Assembly (NCBI RefSeq): GCF_018531495.1 | Contig: NZ_JAHDTI010000012.1 | Coordinates: 310,001-374,000 of the forward strand | Origin: Nonomuraea sediminis | GTDB lineage: Bacteria; Actinomycetota; Actinomycetes; Streptosporangiales; Streptosporangiaceae | Direction: 5' to 3' | DNA: 64,000 nucleotides | In this document: positions 26,365 through 34,117 of the stretch, in pieces | How positions within the stretch are numbered: the stretch's first letter is position 1 | Layout: the number at the start of each line of letters is the position of its first letter | Made by a program: the position numbers and the translations under genes | Notes under the pieces: generated by a model | The model's input: only the letters and a program-made list of their open reading frames with translations | The model's database searches: none | Told to the model about the DNA's origin: nothing

Positions 26365-27594
26365 GTGCGCTTTGCTGTAATGGGGGAGAGATCTAACTTG
26401 AACGTTGCGCCCACTTGGAGGAAACCGGTCGCCGGGGTCGCGTTGCTGGCCGCGGCGGCGCTGACGGCATCGTGCACGAGTGGCAATGCCGCCACCCGCA
26501 CGCCCGGCGCACCCGACGATCCCACCGCTTCGGTCAGCCCCCAGGCGCCGACGATCACCATCACCCCGGCCGAGGGCGCCGCCAAGGTCGACCCGGCCAA
26601 GAAGATCGTCGTGACCGCCTCCGGCGGCACGCTGGACGAGGTCAGCGCGGAAAGCGGCGGCAAGGCCGTACAGGGCAGCTTCAACGCCGACAAGACCAAG
26701 TGGGTCTCGACCGGCACGCTGCGCGTGTCCAGCGCCTACACCGTCTCGGCCAAGTCCGGTGTCACCACCGCCTCCAGCAAGTTCAAGACGCTCAAGCCCG
26801 AGCGTGAGCTGGCCGTGGCAGATGTCACACCGGCCGCCGCGGGTGAGACGGTCGGCGTGGGGGCGCCGATCATCGTCACCTTCAACCAGCCGGTCGAGCA
26901 GAAGGCCGCCGTCGAGCGTGCCCTGCAGATCAAGGCGGACAAGCCGGTCACCGGCGCCTGGCGGTGGATCAACGACACGGTCGTCATCTACCGCACCGCC
27001 AAGTACTGGCCGGCCCACCAGAAGGTCCGCTTCAACGCCATGCTCAACGGCGTCAAGGCAGGCAAGGGCCTGTACGGGGTCAAGAACAGCACCGCCACGC
27101 TGAAGATCGGCGCCCAGATGATCAGCAAGGTGGACGTCAAGAAGCACATGATGTACGTGTACAAGGACGGCAAGAAGATCCAGACCATGCGCATCAGCGC
27201 CGGTATGGCCACCACCCGCGAGTACACCACCACCAACGGCGTCCACCTGACGATGGAGCGCGGCAACCCGGTCCGCATGATCTCGCCCGGCCGCAAGAAG
27301 GGCGACCCCGGCTACTACGACGTCATGATCGGTCACGCCGTGCGCATCTCCAGCTCCGGCGAGTACGTCCACGCCAAGGACAACGTCTGGGCCCAGGGCC
27401 GCTCCAACGTCTCCCACGGCTGCATCAACGCCCGGCCCGACCAGGCCAAGTGGTTCTACGACCACTTCCAGCGCGGCGACGTCGTCGTCATCTCCGGCAC
27501 CACTCGCGAGCTGGAGTGGAACAACGGCTGGGGCTTCTGGCAGCTGCCCTTCAAGCAGTGGAAGAAGGGCAGCGCCCTGTACAAGAAGTCCTGA
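26365..27594 (+). CDS. L,D-transpeptidase (YkuD domain), lipoprotein-like
   Basis: This enzyme makes 3-3 peptidoglycan crosslinks outside the membrane. After a signal segment (VAGVALLAAAALTASC) come two Ig-like domains (about 60-260) and a YkuD domain with the motif SHGCINARP; the nucleophile is C353 counted from the GTG. The paired histidine is in EYVHAKDNVW. The ORF begins at GTG 26365, but TTG 26398, preceded by GGGGGAG, gives a compact signal peptide and may be the true start. Architecture matches mycobacterial LdtMt2-type enzymes. It abuts the convergent GNAT stop directly. Confidence 0.92.
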   Translation: MRFAVMGERSNLNVAPTWRKPVAGVALLAAAALTASCTSGNAATRTPGAPDDPTASVSPQAPTITITPAEGAAKVDPAKKIVVTASGGTLDEVSAESGGKAVQGSFNADKTKWVSTGTLRVSSAYTVSAKSGVTTASSKFKTLKPERELAVADVTPAAAGETVGVGAPIIVTFNQPVEQKAAVERALQIKADKPVTGAWRWINDTVVIYRTAKYWPAHQKVRFNAMLNGVKAGKGLYGVKNSTATLKIGAQMISKVDVKKHMMYVYKDGKKIQTMRISAGMATTREYTTTNGVHLTMERGNPVRMISPGRKKGDPGYYDVMIGHAVRISSSGEYVHAKDNVWAQGRSNVSHGCINARPDQAKWFYDHFQRGDVVVISGTTRELEWNNGWGFWQLPFKQWKKGSALYKKS

Positions 27595-28095
27595 TCAGGC
27601 GATGCGCCGCTGGAGCACCTGGCCCGGCCAGGTGCCGACGGTGAAGGGCGCCTCGCGGACGAAGCCGCAGCTTTCATAGAAGGTGACCAGCTTGCCGTCG
27701 TCACCGGCGTAGCAGTCCACCCGCAGCAGCCCGACGCCGCGGCGGCGCGCCTCCTGGCCCGCCCACTCCAGCAGCGTCCGGCCCACGCCGCGCCCGGCGA
27801 ACCGCTGGTCGGTGACCAGGCCCTGGACGTACAGCTCCGGCTCGGGCGCGGGTTCGACGTAGGCCACCGGCGCTCCCACCGTCACGCAGCCGGCGGCCTG
27901 CCCGTCGACCTCGGCGATCCGCATCCCGCCGCTGCCGACCCACGCCTCGACCTGGGCGGTGCGCTTGGCGTTGCCGGTGAACGGCTCGCTACCCCACTGC
28001 CCGGTCCGCCCCTGCGCCACCAGCCACGCCACCGCGCTGTCGAACATCCCCAGCACCGCCGCCACATCCGACGACCCAGCCACCCGAATCTCCAT
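27595..28095 (-). CDS. GNAT family acetyltransferase
   Basis: This is a 166-residue acetyl-CoA-dependent N-acetyltransferase. The acetyl-CoA motif is FAGRGVGRTLLEWAGQEARR (motif A) and the ending KLVTFYESCGFVRE is typical of the fold. The start MEIRVAGSSDVAAVLGMFD is at 28095. The substrate is unknown. It lies immediately left of a zone of decayed genes. Confidence 0.92.
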   Translation of the reverse strand: MEIRVAGSSDVAAVLGMFDSAVAWLVAQGRTGQWGSEPFTGNAKRTAQVEAWVGSGGMRIAEVDGQAAGCVTVGAPVAYVEPAPEPELYVQGLVTDQRFAGRGVGRTLLEWAGQEARRRGVGLLRVDCYAGDDGKLVTFYESCGFVREAPFTVGTWPGQVLQRRIA

Positions 28096-28105
28096 GATCC
28101 CCACC

Positions 28106-28203
28106 TTATGGGCAGATTTCCGACACTTCGCGCAAGGGTGGCTTGTTGTGGTTGATGCGGAACAGCTGGTTCGGGTCGTACTTCGCCTGGCCGTGCGGGG
28201 AGA
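28106..28203 (-). pseudogene. Remnant of FAD-linked (berberine-bridge-type) oxidoreductase C-terminus
   Basis: Read on the minus strand this stretch gives about 32 residues including KYDPNQLFRINHNKPP, the usual end of BBE-type FAD-linked oxidases, and then a TAA at 28108-28106. Nothing of the roughly 430 upstream residues is present. It begins just after the stop of the next remnant. No start or ribosome site exists. Confidence 0.65.
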
Positions 28204-28205
28204 AG

Positions 28206-28398
28206 TCACGGCGTGACGGAAAGGACGATCTTTCCCGTGGTGCGGCCCGTCTCGCCCAACGTGTGGGCGACGGCGGCGTCCTCCAGCGGGAAGACCGAGT
28301 CGGCGATCACCCGCAGGCGGCCGTCCTCGACCAGCTTGGTGATCTCGCGCAGGCCCTGCTGGTCGGGCTCGACGAGCAGGAACCCCGCCCGCACCCAG
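28206..28398 (-). pseudogene. Remnant of zinc-type quinone oxidoreductase C-terminus
   Basis: About 64 codons remain, reading VRAGFLLVEPDQQGLREI ... FPLEDAAVAHTLGETGRTTGKIVLSVTP, the standard C-terminus of MDR-family NADPH:quinone reductases. The nucleotide-binding and catalytic domains are absent. The homology stops near 28398, where homology to an AraC protein starts on the opposite strand. One deletion across a divergent pair would explain both truncations. Confidence 0.75.
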
Positions 28399-28708
28399 GC
28401 ATGGGCCATGGAACGGCTCGCCGAACCCCTCACCCTGGCCGCCCACGCCAACATGAGCGTGCGCACCTTCACGCGCCGCTTCCGCGACGAGACCGGCACC
28501 ACCCCCAGCCAATGGCTGATCCGGCAGCGCGTCGACCTGGCGCGCCACTACCTGGAGACCACCGACTGGCCCGTCGACCTCGTCGCCCATCGCGCCGGGT
28601 TCGGCACCGGCGTCTCCCTGCGCCGGCACCTCCACGCCGCCATCGGCGTCACCCCCCCAGGCCTACCGCCGCACCTTCCGCCCCGCCACCACGACCGCGG
28701 CCGCCTGA
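28399..28708 (+). pseudogene. Remnant of AraC/GlxA-type regulator, frameshifted
   Basis: The plus strand encodes the C-terminal double helix-turn-helix of an AraC-family regulator (AWAMERLAEPLTLAAHANMSV, MSVRTFTRRFRDETG, TPSQWLIRQRVDLAR, VAHRAGFGTGVSLRRHL). The expected continuation QAYRRTFRPATTTAAA and TGA (28706-28708) lie in another frame because of a run of seven C at 28652-28658, where six would keep the frame. The N-terminal domain is missing. This is a pseudogene, though the frameshift could be a sequencing error. Confidence 0.75.
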
Positions 28709-28761
28709 ACGCCGAGTGCCGCGTGAGGTGGCCGCGCTGAACCCGGGAAGCCGACGTCTGG

Positions 28762-29205
28762 TCACGCCGTCGCCGCTGCGGGCTCTGTCGCGTTCGCAGT
28801 TACCGGAGGCTTCAGGAAGCTGGTGGCCCAGGCGACCGGGATGGAGATCACCGCAATGATCAGGCCGGTGATCACCGTGGACGAGGCGGTGAAGGTGCCG
28901 ATCGCCACGCCACCGGCATATGAGCCCAACGCGATGCCGACGTTGGCCGCGGAGGCGGGCAGCGAGGACGCCAGCTGTCCACCCGGGCCGGCCAGGCTCA
29001 CCACGCGGTACTGCATCGAGGGCACCATGCCCATGGCGAACAAGCCGAAAGCCACCAGCGCCAGGGCCACGAGCACGGCGATCGTGCCGACAAGGTAGAG
29101 CACCAGCAGGGAGGCCGCCACACCGATGGCGCCGACGATCAGGGTGCGCGCGGCGTTCTGGTCGGCGAACCGGCCGCCGGCGAACGAGCCCACCGCGGTG
29201 GCCAC
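28762..29205 (-). pseudogene. Remnant of MFS efflux transporter (C-terminal third)
   Basis: This encodes 147 residues with about four helices (ARTLIVGAIGVAASLLVLYLV, IGTFTASSTVITGLIIAVI), matching the last part of a DHA1/AraJ-type drug exporter. A TAG lies in frame directly upstream, so the usual first 250 residues are gone. It faces away from an HxlR gene, a common regulator-transporter arrangement, so the loss probably removed the transporter's 5' part while sparing the regulator. Confidence 0.75.
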
Positions 29206-29283
29206 ACCCTAGGCCGCAGGCGGTTGCGAAAAACAACTGAATGCTATTGTGGTTTAGGATCGGATTGGATGAGGAGAGTGGCC

Positions 29284-29973
29284 ATGCCAACCAGCCGTAG
29301 CTATCGGGACTCGTGTGGGATCGCCCGGGCCCTCGACGTCGTCGGGGAGCGATGGGCCCTGCTGGTCGTGCGCGAGCTGGTCTTGGTGCCTCAACGTTTC
29401 TCGGAGCTGCGGCGCGCTCTGCCCCACGTCAGCTCGAACCTGCTCGCAGACCGGCTCCGAGAACTCGAACACAACGGGGTGATCCGCCACAGACAGGCGC
29501 CGGAGGAAGGCCCGCGGGTCTACGAGCTGACCGAGTGGGGTCGGAAGCTGGAACCGATCGTGCTGGCTCTGGGCGACTGGGGGATCGACGCGCCGCAGCC
29601 CCCGCCGCCGGCCGCGCTCAGCGCCACCTCCGTGCTGATCTTCCTGCAAGGTGCCGCTCGCCCCGACCCCGCGGCGCCGCCCACGACATGCCGTCTCGAG
29701 CTCGACGGCCGGGTGTGGACGGTCCGCCTGGCGTCCGGACGGGTTCAGGTGCAGCCCGGTGAAACCGCGACAGCGGACGCCTCGCTCCGTGCGGAGCCCA
29801 AGACGCTCAGCGCCCTGCTGACCGATCCGGCCACACTCGCCGCCGCATGTGCCGACGGCAGCGTCACCGTCGTAGGGGATCTGTCGGCCATCGGCCGCCT
29901 GCTGCACGCGGTCTCCGACCCGTGGCCGTCCGCCGATCAGAACGCAGAAGTGGCCGGCTCCCACACCCGGTAG
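29284..29973 (+). CDS. HxlR family regulator with C-terminal SCP2-like domain
   Basis: This is a 229-residue protein. The HxlR winged helix covers residues 1-105 (SCGIARALDVVGERWALLVVREL, FSELRRALPHVSSNLLADRL), with the redox-capable cysteine near the start as in the family. The rest resembles a sterol-carrier/SCP2-like domain (CRLELDGRVWTVRLASGRVQV) that could bind a lipid ligand. The ATG at 29284 follows GAGGAGAG. Its likely original target, the adjacent MFS gene, is truncated. Confidence 0.9.
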   Translation: MPTSRSYRDSCGIARALDVVGERWALLVVRELVLVPQRFSELRRALPHVSSNLLADRLRELEHNGVIRHRQAPEEGPRVYELTEWGRKLEPIVLALGDWGIDAPQPPPPAALSATSVLIFLQGAARPDPAAPPTTCRLELDGRVWTVRLASGRVQVQPGETATADASLRAEPKTLSALLTDPATLAAACADGSVTVVGDLSAIGRLLHAVSDPWPSADQNAEVAGSHTR

Positions 29974-30023
29974 ATGTCCAGCCCGGTGACGGCCGACCTA
30001 CCGTTTTCGCGGGCGGTCTTCTG

Positions 30024-30962
30024 TCATGGGCGCAGGATGACCTTTCCGACGGTACGGCGGGTCGCCAGGTCCGCCAGCGCCCGCCCGGCCTCCTCCAGCT
30101 TGTACTCGGCGCCGGTCACCGGGCGCAGCCGCCCGGCGGCGGTCAGCGCGATCAGCTCGGTCAGCGCCTCGGCGGCGGTGCTGCCCGGCAGGCGCATGTG
30201 GGCGCCGAGCCAGTAGCCGCCCACCGAGATGTTGTGCTCGCTCAGCAGGCCCGGGTCGACCGGCGACGAATCCTCCCCGCTCGAGGTCCCGTAGGCGATC
30301 AGGCGGCCGAAGGGCGCGAGCACGCGGGTCGCGGCGTCGAAGACCGGCCCGCCCACCGCGTCCAGCACCACGTTCACCGGCTCGCCGCCGTTGGCCGCGA
30401 GCACCCTTTCGGCATAGCCGTCCGCTGATCCGTCCACCGCCGCGTCCGCGCCCAGGTCGAGCACCAGCTTGCGCTTGTCCGGGGTGGAGGCCGTGCCGAT
30501 CACCCGGCCCGCGCCGAACTCCTTCGCGAGCTGCACCGCCAGATGGCCCACGCCTCCGGCCGCGGCGTTGACCACGACGCTCTCACCCGGCACGAGCCGC
30601 GCCGCCGTACGCAGGAGGTGCCATGCGGTCAGTCCCTGCACCAGTACGGCCAGCGCGGCCCCGGCGGGCAGGTCCTCCGGGATCTCCACCGGCGTCCGCA
30701 CCACGGACTTCGACGCGTAGGCCGCGTCGGCGAAGGCCAGCACCCTGCGGCCGTCCGGAGTCCGGCCGACGACCTCGCCGCCGGGAATGAACGGCAGCTT
30801 CGGCGGCAGATAGGAACCACGCAACTGCTCGGCGTCGGCGAAATTGAGGCCGGCCGCCTCCACCTCCACCAGGATCTCGCCCGGCCCGGGCACCGGGTCG
30901 GGTACTTCGGCCAGGGCCAGCACGTCAGGTTCGCCGAGTCGTTCGGCACGCATCGCTCTCAT
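30024..30962 (-). CDS. Zinc-type NADPH:quinone oxidoreductase (MDR family)
   Basis: This 312-residue medium-chain reductase begins MRAMRAERLGEPDVLALAEVP and has the Rossmann motif NAAAGGVGHLAVQLAKEFG. It lacks the structural zinc cysteines, so it is of the quinone-reductase (QOR) branch. Alternative starts are ATG 30953 and GTG 30968. It is divergent from a LysR gene with a matching operator between them, so it is probably induced by that regulator. It is a full-length relative of the remnant at 28206. Confidence 0.93.
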   Translation of the reverse strand: MRAMRAERLGEPDVLALAEVPDPVPGPGEILVEVEAAGLNFADAEQLRGSYLPPKLPFIPGGEVVGRTPDGRRVLAFADAAYASKSVVRTPVEIPEDLPAGAALAVLVQGLTAWHLLRTAARLVPGESVVVNAAAGGVGHLAVQLAKEFGAGRVIGTASTPDKRKLVLDLGADAAVDGSADGYAERVLAANGGEPVNVVLDAVGGPVFDAATRVLAPFGRLIAYGTSSGEDSSPVDPGLLSEHNISVGGYWLGAHMRLPGSTAAEALTELIALTAAGRLRPVTGAEYKLEEAGRALADLATRRTVGKVILRP

Positions 30963-31029
30963 GGCCACGACGCTACGGCCGGGTCGTCGTGCCTGGTAGC
31001 GGGTGCCTTTTCTGGATGAGCCGGAATGT

Positions 31030-31044
31030 ATGAAGGTCTTTCAT
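31030..31044. promoter_or_regulatory. LysR-type operator between quinone reductase and lysR genes
   Basis: ATGAA and TTCAT arms flank five bases, so the sequence contains a T-N11-A box (31031-31043) inside a palindrome, the classic LysR binding form. It is 15 bases upstream of the LysR start and about 70 bases from the divergent reductase start. Confidence 0.55.
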
Positions 31045-31058
31045 GCGTTGTCGTCGCC

Positions 31059-31919
31059 GTGAGTGATCTGAGTGCGGTCGAGATGCGGGTGCTCGTCGCC
31101 GTGGACGGCGAGGGCAGCGTGTCGGGCGCGGGGACGCGGCTCGGGCTGACCCAGTCGGCGGTCTCCCACGCGCTGCGCGCCGCCGAGCGGAAGATGGGCA
31201 CCGTACTGTTCTCGCGCGGGCGCGGCGGGGCGCGGGCCACCGCGGCGGGCGCGGCGGCGGTCGGGCACGCGCGGCGCATCCTGCGCCTCATGGAGGTCAT
31301 GAAGGCCGACACGCACACCGCCGCCCGCGGCGAGGCCACGGGGACCATCCGGCTGGCCGCCTTCCGCAGTGCCGCCTTCCACCTGCTGCCGGGCGTGCTG
31401 GTGCGGTTCGGGCAGCGCCATCCGCGGGTGACCGTGGACGTGCGTATCGTGCCCGACCTGGGCAGGGGGATCGCGGGGGAGGTGGTCGACGGGCGGGCCG
31501 ATGTGGGGGTCGTCTCGCTGCCGGTGTATGTGGAGGGGCTGGTCAGTAAGGAGCTGTACGCGGAGCCGTACGTGCTGGCCTATCCGCAGGGGCATCCGGA
31601 TCCGCGGTCGCTGCCCATGATCGACTGGCACGAGAACTGCTCGGGGGAGACGCGGCGCTGGCTGGCGCGGCAGGAGTGGATCCCGCCCGGTGACATCACG
31701 GTCGAGGACGACGGGGTGGTGATGTCGATGGTCGGGCACGGGCTCGGGGCGGCGATCGTGCCGCGGCTGTCCGCGGTGGGCGCGCCGCCCAAGGTGGCCA
31801 CGGTCGGATTGGGCGATGACGCGCCGCTGCGGCGCGTGGGCTATGTGACGACGCCGGAACTCGTCGGGTCGGCGGTCATCCGTGACCTGCTCGGGGAACT
31901 ACGCACGCTCAAGGCTTGA
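31059..31919 (+). CDS. LysR family transcriptional regulator
   Basis: This 286-residue regulator has an N-terminal winged helix (EMRVLVAVDGEGSVSGAGTRLGLTQSAVSHALRAAERK in parts) and a periplasmic-binding-like effector domain. The GTG at 31059 is chosen; the longer ORF from 31026 overlaps the operator palindrome. It is divergent from the quinone reductase it probably controls. The last 21 bases overlap the end of the convergent monooxygenase gene. Confidence 0.92.
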   Translation: MSDLSAVEMRVLVAVDGEGSVSGAGTRLGLTQSAVSHALRAAERKMGTVLFSRGRGGARATAAGAAAVGHARRILRLMEVMKADTHTAARGEATGTIRLAAFRSAAFHLLPGVLVRFGQRHPRVTVDVRIVPDLGRGIAGEVVDGRADVGVVSLPVYVEGLVSKELYAEPYVLAYPQGHPDPRSLPMIDWHENCSGETRRWLARQEWIPPGDITVEDDGVVMSMVGHGLGAAIVPRLSAVGAPPKVATVGLGDDAPLRRVGYVTTPELVGSAVIRDLLGELRTLKA

Positions 31920-33011
31920 ACGTCCGGTCAGGCGTGCCGGGCCGAGCCACGTCGTCAGGGCGGTCCGGAGAGTGTCCAGGTCCGGCCGCTCGCCGGCGCG
32001 GGTGACCCAGGCTACATGTCCGTCGGGGCGGATGAGTACGGCGTCGGCGCCGAGATCGCAGCCCTCGGCAGGACGGGCGCGGACGAGATCGACCCGGTCC
32101 GCCCAGCCGGTCACCACGGCGTCGAGCGGCGGGAGACCACCAAGATCCAGCAGCACCGCCCGGGCGCGGTGCAGGAGCTCGTGGACGCGGCCGTGTTCGA
32201 GGTCGAGATCCGGGATCCGCCGGCCGAGCAGGTCGTCCGTCCCCTCCATCGGGTACCGGATGTCGGTCGCCGTGATCATGCCGGCCAGGCGCAGCCGTAC
32301 CTCGTCGATGCCGATGAGATCGCCCAGCACCTCGCGAAGCGCGGAGGTGTGATCGTCCACCCGCCAGAGTGTGGTCTGGGCGCGGGTGTTGTGCAGGACG
32401 CGGGCGGCGACCGGATGGCGTTCGGCGTGGTAGGTGTCGAGCAGCGGGTCCGGGGCCTGGCCGCGGACGACGGCGGCGAGCTTCCAGCCGAGGTTGACCG
32501 CGTCCTGCACGCCGGTGTTGAGGCCCTGACCGCCCGCCGGGAAGTGGATGTGCGCCGCGTCGCCGGCGAGATAGCCCGTCCGGACACGCGACCCGTCCGC
32601 GAGCTCCACCGTGACACCCGTTCCGTCCTGGGAGAACCCCGTCACCTCGGCGCCGCGGCGCAGCCGTACCCCGACCTCCGCCGCACGCTCCTCCAGCAGC
32701 CGTTCCACCTCGGACTGCACGATGACGAGCACGTACGGCTGCCGCGTCGCCACATCGGAGACGTCGAGCCGCAGGCCGGAGAAGTGCACGCCCTGCATCC
32801 GGCGTCCGCGCTCGAGGAACCGGTCGAGGAGGCCCCGCTGATCGAGCGTCTCCATCGTGCGGATGTGCAGGCCACCGGCCCGCGATTCCACCGTTCGAGG
32901 CTTCGGGAGACGCTCGAGCACGAGCACGTCGACCCCGGCGAGCCGCAGCTCGCACGCGAGCATCAGCCCCGTCGGCCCCGCGCCTGCGATCACTACCTGC
33001 GTGTCGGTCAT
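31899..33011 (-). CDS. FAD-dependent aromatic monooxygenase lacking its middle domain (probable decayed gene)
   Basis: This is a class A flavin monooxygenase similar to rifampicin/PgaE-type hydroxylases. The FAD motif (VVIAGAGPTGLMLACELRLAG) and the GDAAHIHFPAGGQGLNTGVQDAVNLGWKLA motif (in parts) are intact. However, VRTGYL runs straight into AGDAAHIHF: the usual 110-120 residues between them, beginning VGCDGGRS and including much of the substrate domain, are missing. The reading frame is kept (370 residues against about 490). Activity is unlikely. It follows the ECF sigma gene by 9 bases and may be co-transcribed. Confidence 0.85.
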   Translation of the reverse strand: MTDTQVVIAGAGPTGLMLACELRLAGVDVLVLERLPKPRTVESRAGGLHIRTMETLDQRGLLDRFLERGRRMQGVHFSGLRLDVSDVATRQPYVLVIVQSEVERLLEERAAEVGVRLRRGAEVTGFSQDGTGVTVELADGSRVRTGYLAGDAAHIHFPAGGQGLNTGVQDAVNLGWKLAAVVRGQAPDPLLDTYHAERHPVAARVLHNTRAQTTLWRVDDHTSALREVLGDLIGIDEVRLRLAGMITATDIRYPMEGTDDLLGRRIPDLDLEHGRVHELLHRARAVLLDLGGLPPLDAVVTGWADRVDLVRARPAEGCDLGADAVLIRPDGHVAWVTRAGERPDLDTLRTALTTWLGPARLTGRSSLERA

Positions 33012-33020
33012 GATGCCCTT

Positions 33021-33953
33021 TCAACGCCCCGGGCCTACCACCCAGGGTCCGAGCTTTTCGGGGTTGCGTACTCCCCAGATGTGCTTGATCCGGTCGCCTG
33101 CGACCTCGAACGCGTACACCGTCACGGTGACGCCGTCTTGCTGCGCCACCAGGCCGGGCCGGCCGTTGACCGTACGCTCCAAGATCGTCAGTTCGCGTAG
33201 CCTGCCGGCGAAGTTGACCAGTGAGCGCGCGATCTGCTCAGCGCCTTCGATCGGGCGGAGCACGGCACTGGCGAGGCCGCCGCTGTCGGCGATCACTGAG
33301 GCGCCGGGGTCGAGGAGACCCATGAGGGCGTCGATGTCCTTGGCTTCCCAGGCCTGCTTGAAGTCCCTGACGATGCGGGCCTGCCGGGCTGCCGGGGTCG
33401 CGGGAGCCTGCGCGGCGCTGACGCGGCGGCGGGCCGAGGAGGCCAGCTGGCGGCAGGCCGCCGGAGTACGGCCGACGATGTCGGCGACTTCGGCGAAGGA
33501 GTAGCGGAAGACGTCGTGCAGGATGAACGCGACGCGTTCTGCCGGGGTCATCGATTCGAGCACGACGAGGAAGGCCATGTTGACCGATTCGTCGAGGGTG
33601 ACGCGGTCGGCCGGGTCGGCCGGCTGCCTGCTGATCCACTCCGTGGGTTCGGGCAGCGGCTCGGGGATCCATTCGCCCACGTAGGTCTCGCGCCGGACCC
33701 GTGCCGAGGAGAGCACGTTGAGGCAGATGCGGCTGGCGACCTTGGTCAGCCAGGCGCCGGGGTTTTCGATGGCGTCCTGCTGCTGCCGGGACATGGCGTA
33801 CCAGCGGGTGTAGGTCTCCTGGACGACATCTTCGGCGTCGGCCAGGGAGCCGAGCAGCCGGTAGGCGAGATTGATCAGCTGGTGCCGTTCGTTCATGATC
33901 GCGCTCAGGCCCGGATGGGGCCGGTCGTGTCCTGGCTCGGATGGGGTGGTCAT
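33021..33953 (-). CDS. ECF41-type RNA polymerase sigma factor (SigJ-like)
   Basis: This 310-residue sigma factor has region 2 (HQLINLAYRLLGSLADAEDVVQETYTRWY in parts) and region 4 (FRYSFAEVADIVGRTPAACRQLASSARRR). A SnoaL-like C-terminal extension (from about 200) is typical of ECF41, where it tunes activity. The extension contains DSGGLASAVLRPIEG, a variant of the conserved DGGGK linker. The ATG at 33953 follows AGGAGACC. It is divergent from a flavoprotein, and both starts carry CCTCACA-N16-TGTCGGACT, strongly implying autoregulation. Confidence 0.93.
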   Translation of the reverse strand: MTTPSEPGHDRPHPGLSAIMNERHQLINLAYRLLGSLADAEDVVQETYTRWYAMSRQQQDAIENPGAWLTKVASRICLNVLSSARVRRETYVGEWIPEPLPEPTEWISRQPADPADRVTLDESVNMAFLVVLESMTPAERVAFILHDVFRYSFAEVADIVGRTPAACRQLASSARRRVSAAQAPATPAARQARIVRDFKQAWEAKDIDALMGLLDPGASVIADSGGLASAVLRPIEGAEQIARSLVNFAGRLRELTILERTVNGRPGLVAQQDGVTVTVYAFEVAGDRIKHIWGVRNPEKLGPWVVGPGR

Positions 33954-34007
33954 GGTCTCCTGGCCATCGTGTCACTGACTCCCTTGGTCGGGTCTGCCCT
34001 CACCAGT

Positions 34008-34036
34008 CCGACAAGACAGCGCGGTGAAGTGTGAGG
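34008..34036 (-). promoter_or_regulatory. ECF41-type promoter of the sigma gene
   Basis: The minus strand has CCTCACA (34036-34030), 16 bases, then TGTCGGACT from 34013. Spacing and sequence match the divergent promoter (34048-34076) and the YceI promoter. The predicted leader is about 45 bases. Confidence 0.75.
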
Positions 34037-34047
34037 TCGGCGCGTCG

Positions 34048-34076
34048 CCTCACATTCCGAGGGGTCGGGTTGTCGG
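34048..34076 (+). promoter_or_regulatory. ECF41-type promoter of the divergent flavoprotein
   Basis: The plus strand has CCTCACA (34048-34054), 16 bases, then TGTCGGACT from 34071. Together with its mirror copy it creates nested inverted repeats: a 7-base inner pair and a 16-base outer pair (34000-34015 with 34070-34085). The leader would be about 35 bases, ending AAGGGA before the ATG. Confidence 0.75.
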
Positions 34077-34117
34077 ACTGGTGAGACACCTTTGAGATCG
34101 AGAAGGGACACCCCGCC

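Noticed and set aside
28762..29205. MFS fragment as a complete small membrane protein
   Set aside because: The sequence aligns with the C-terminal third of 12-helix exporters and an in-frame stop lies directly upstream.
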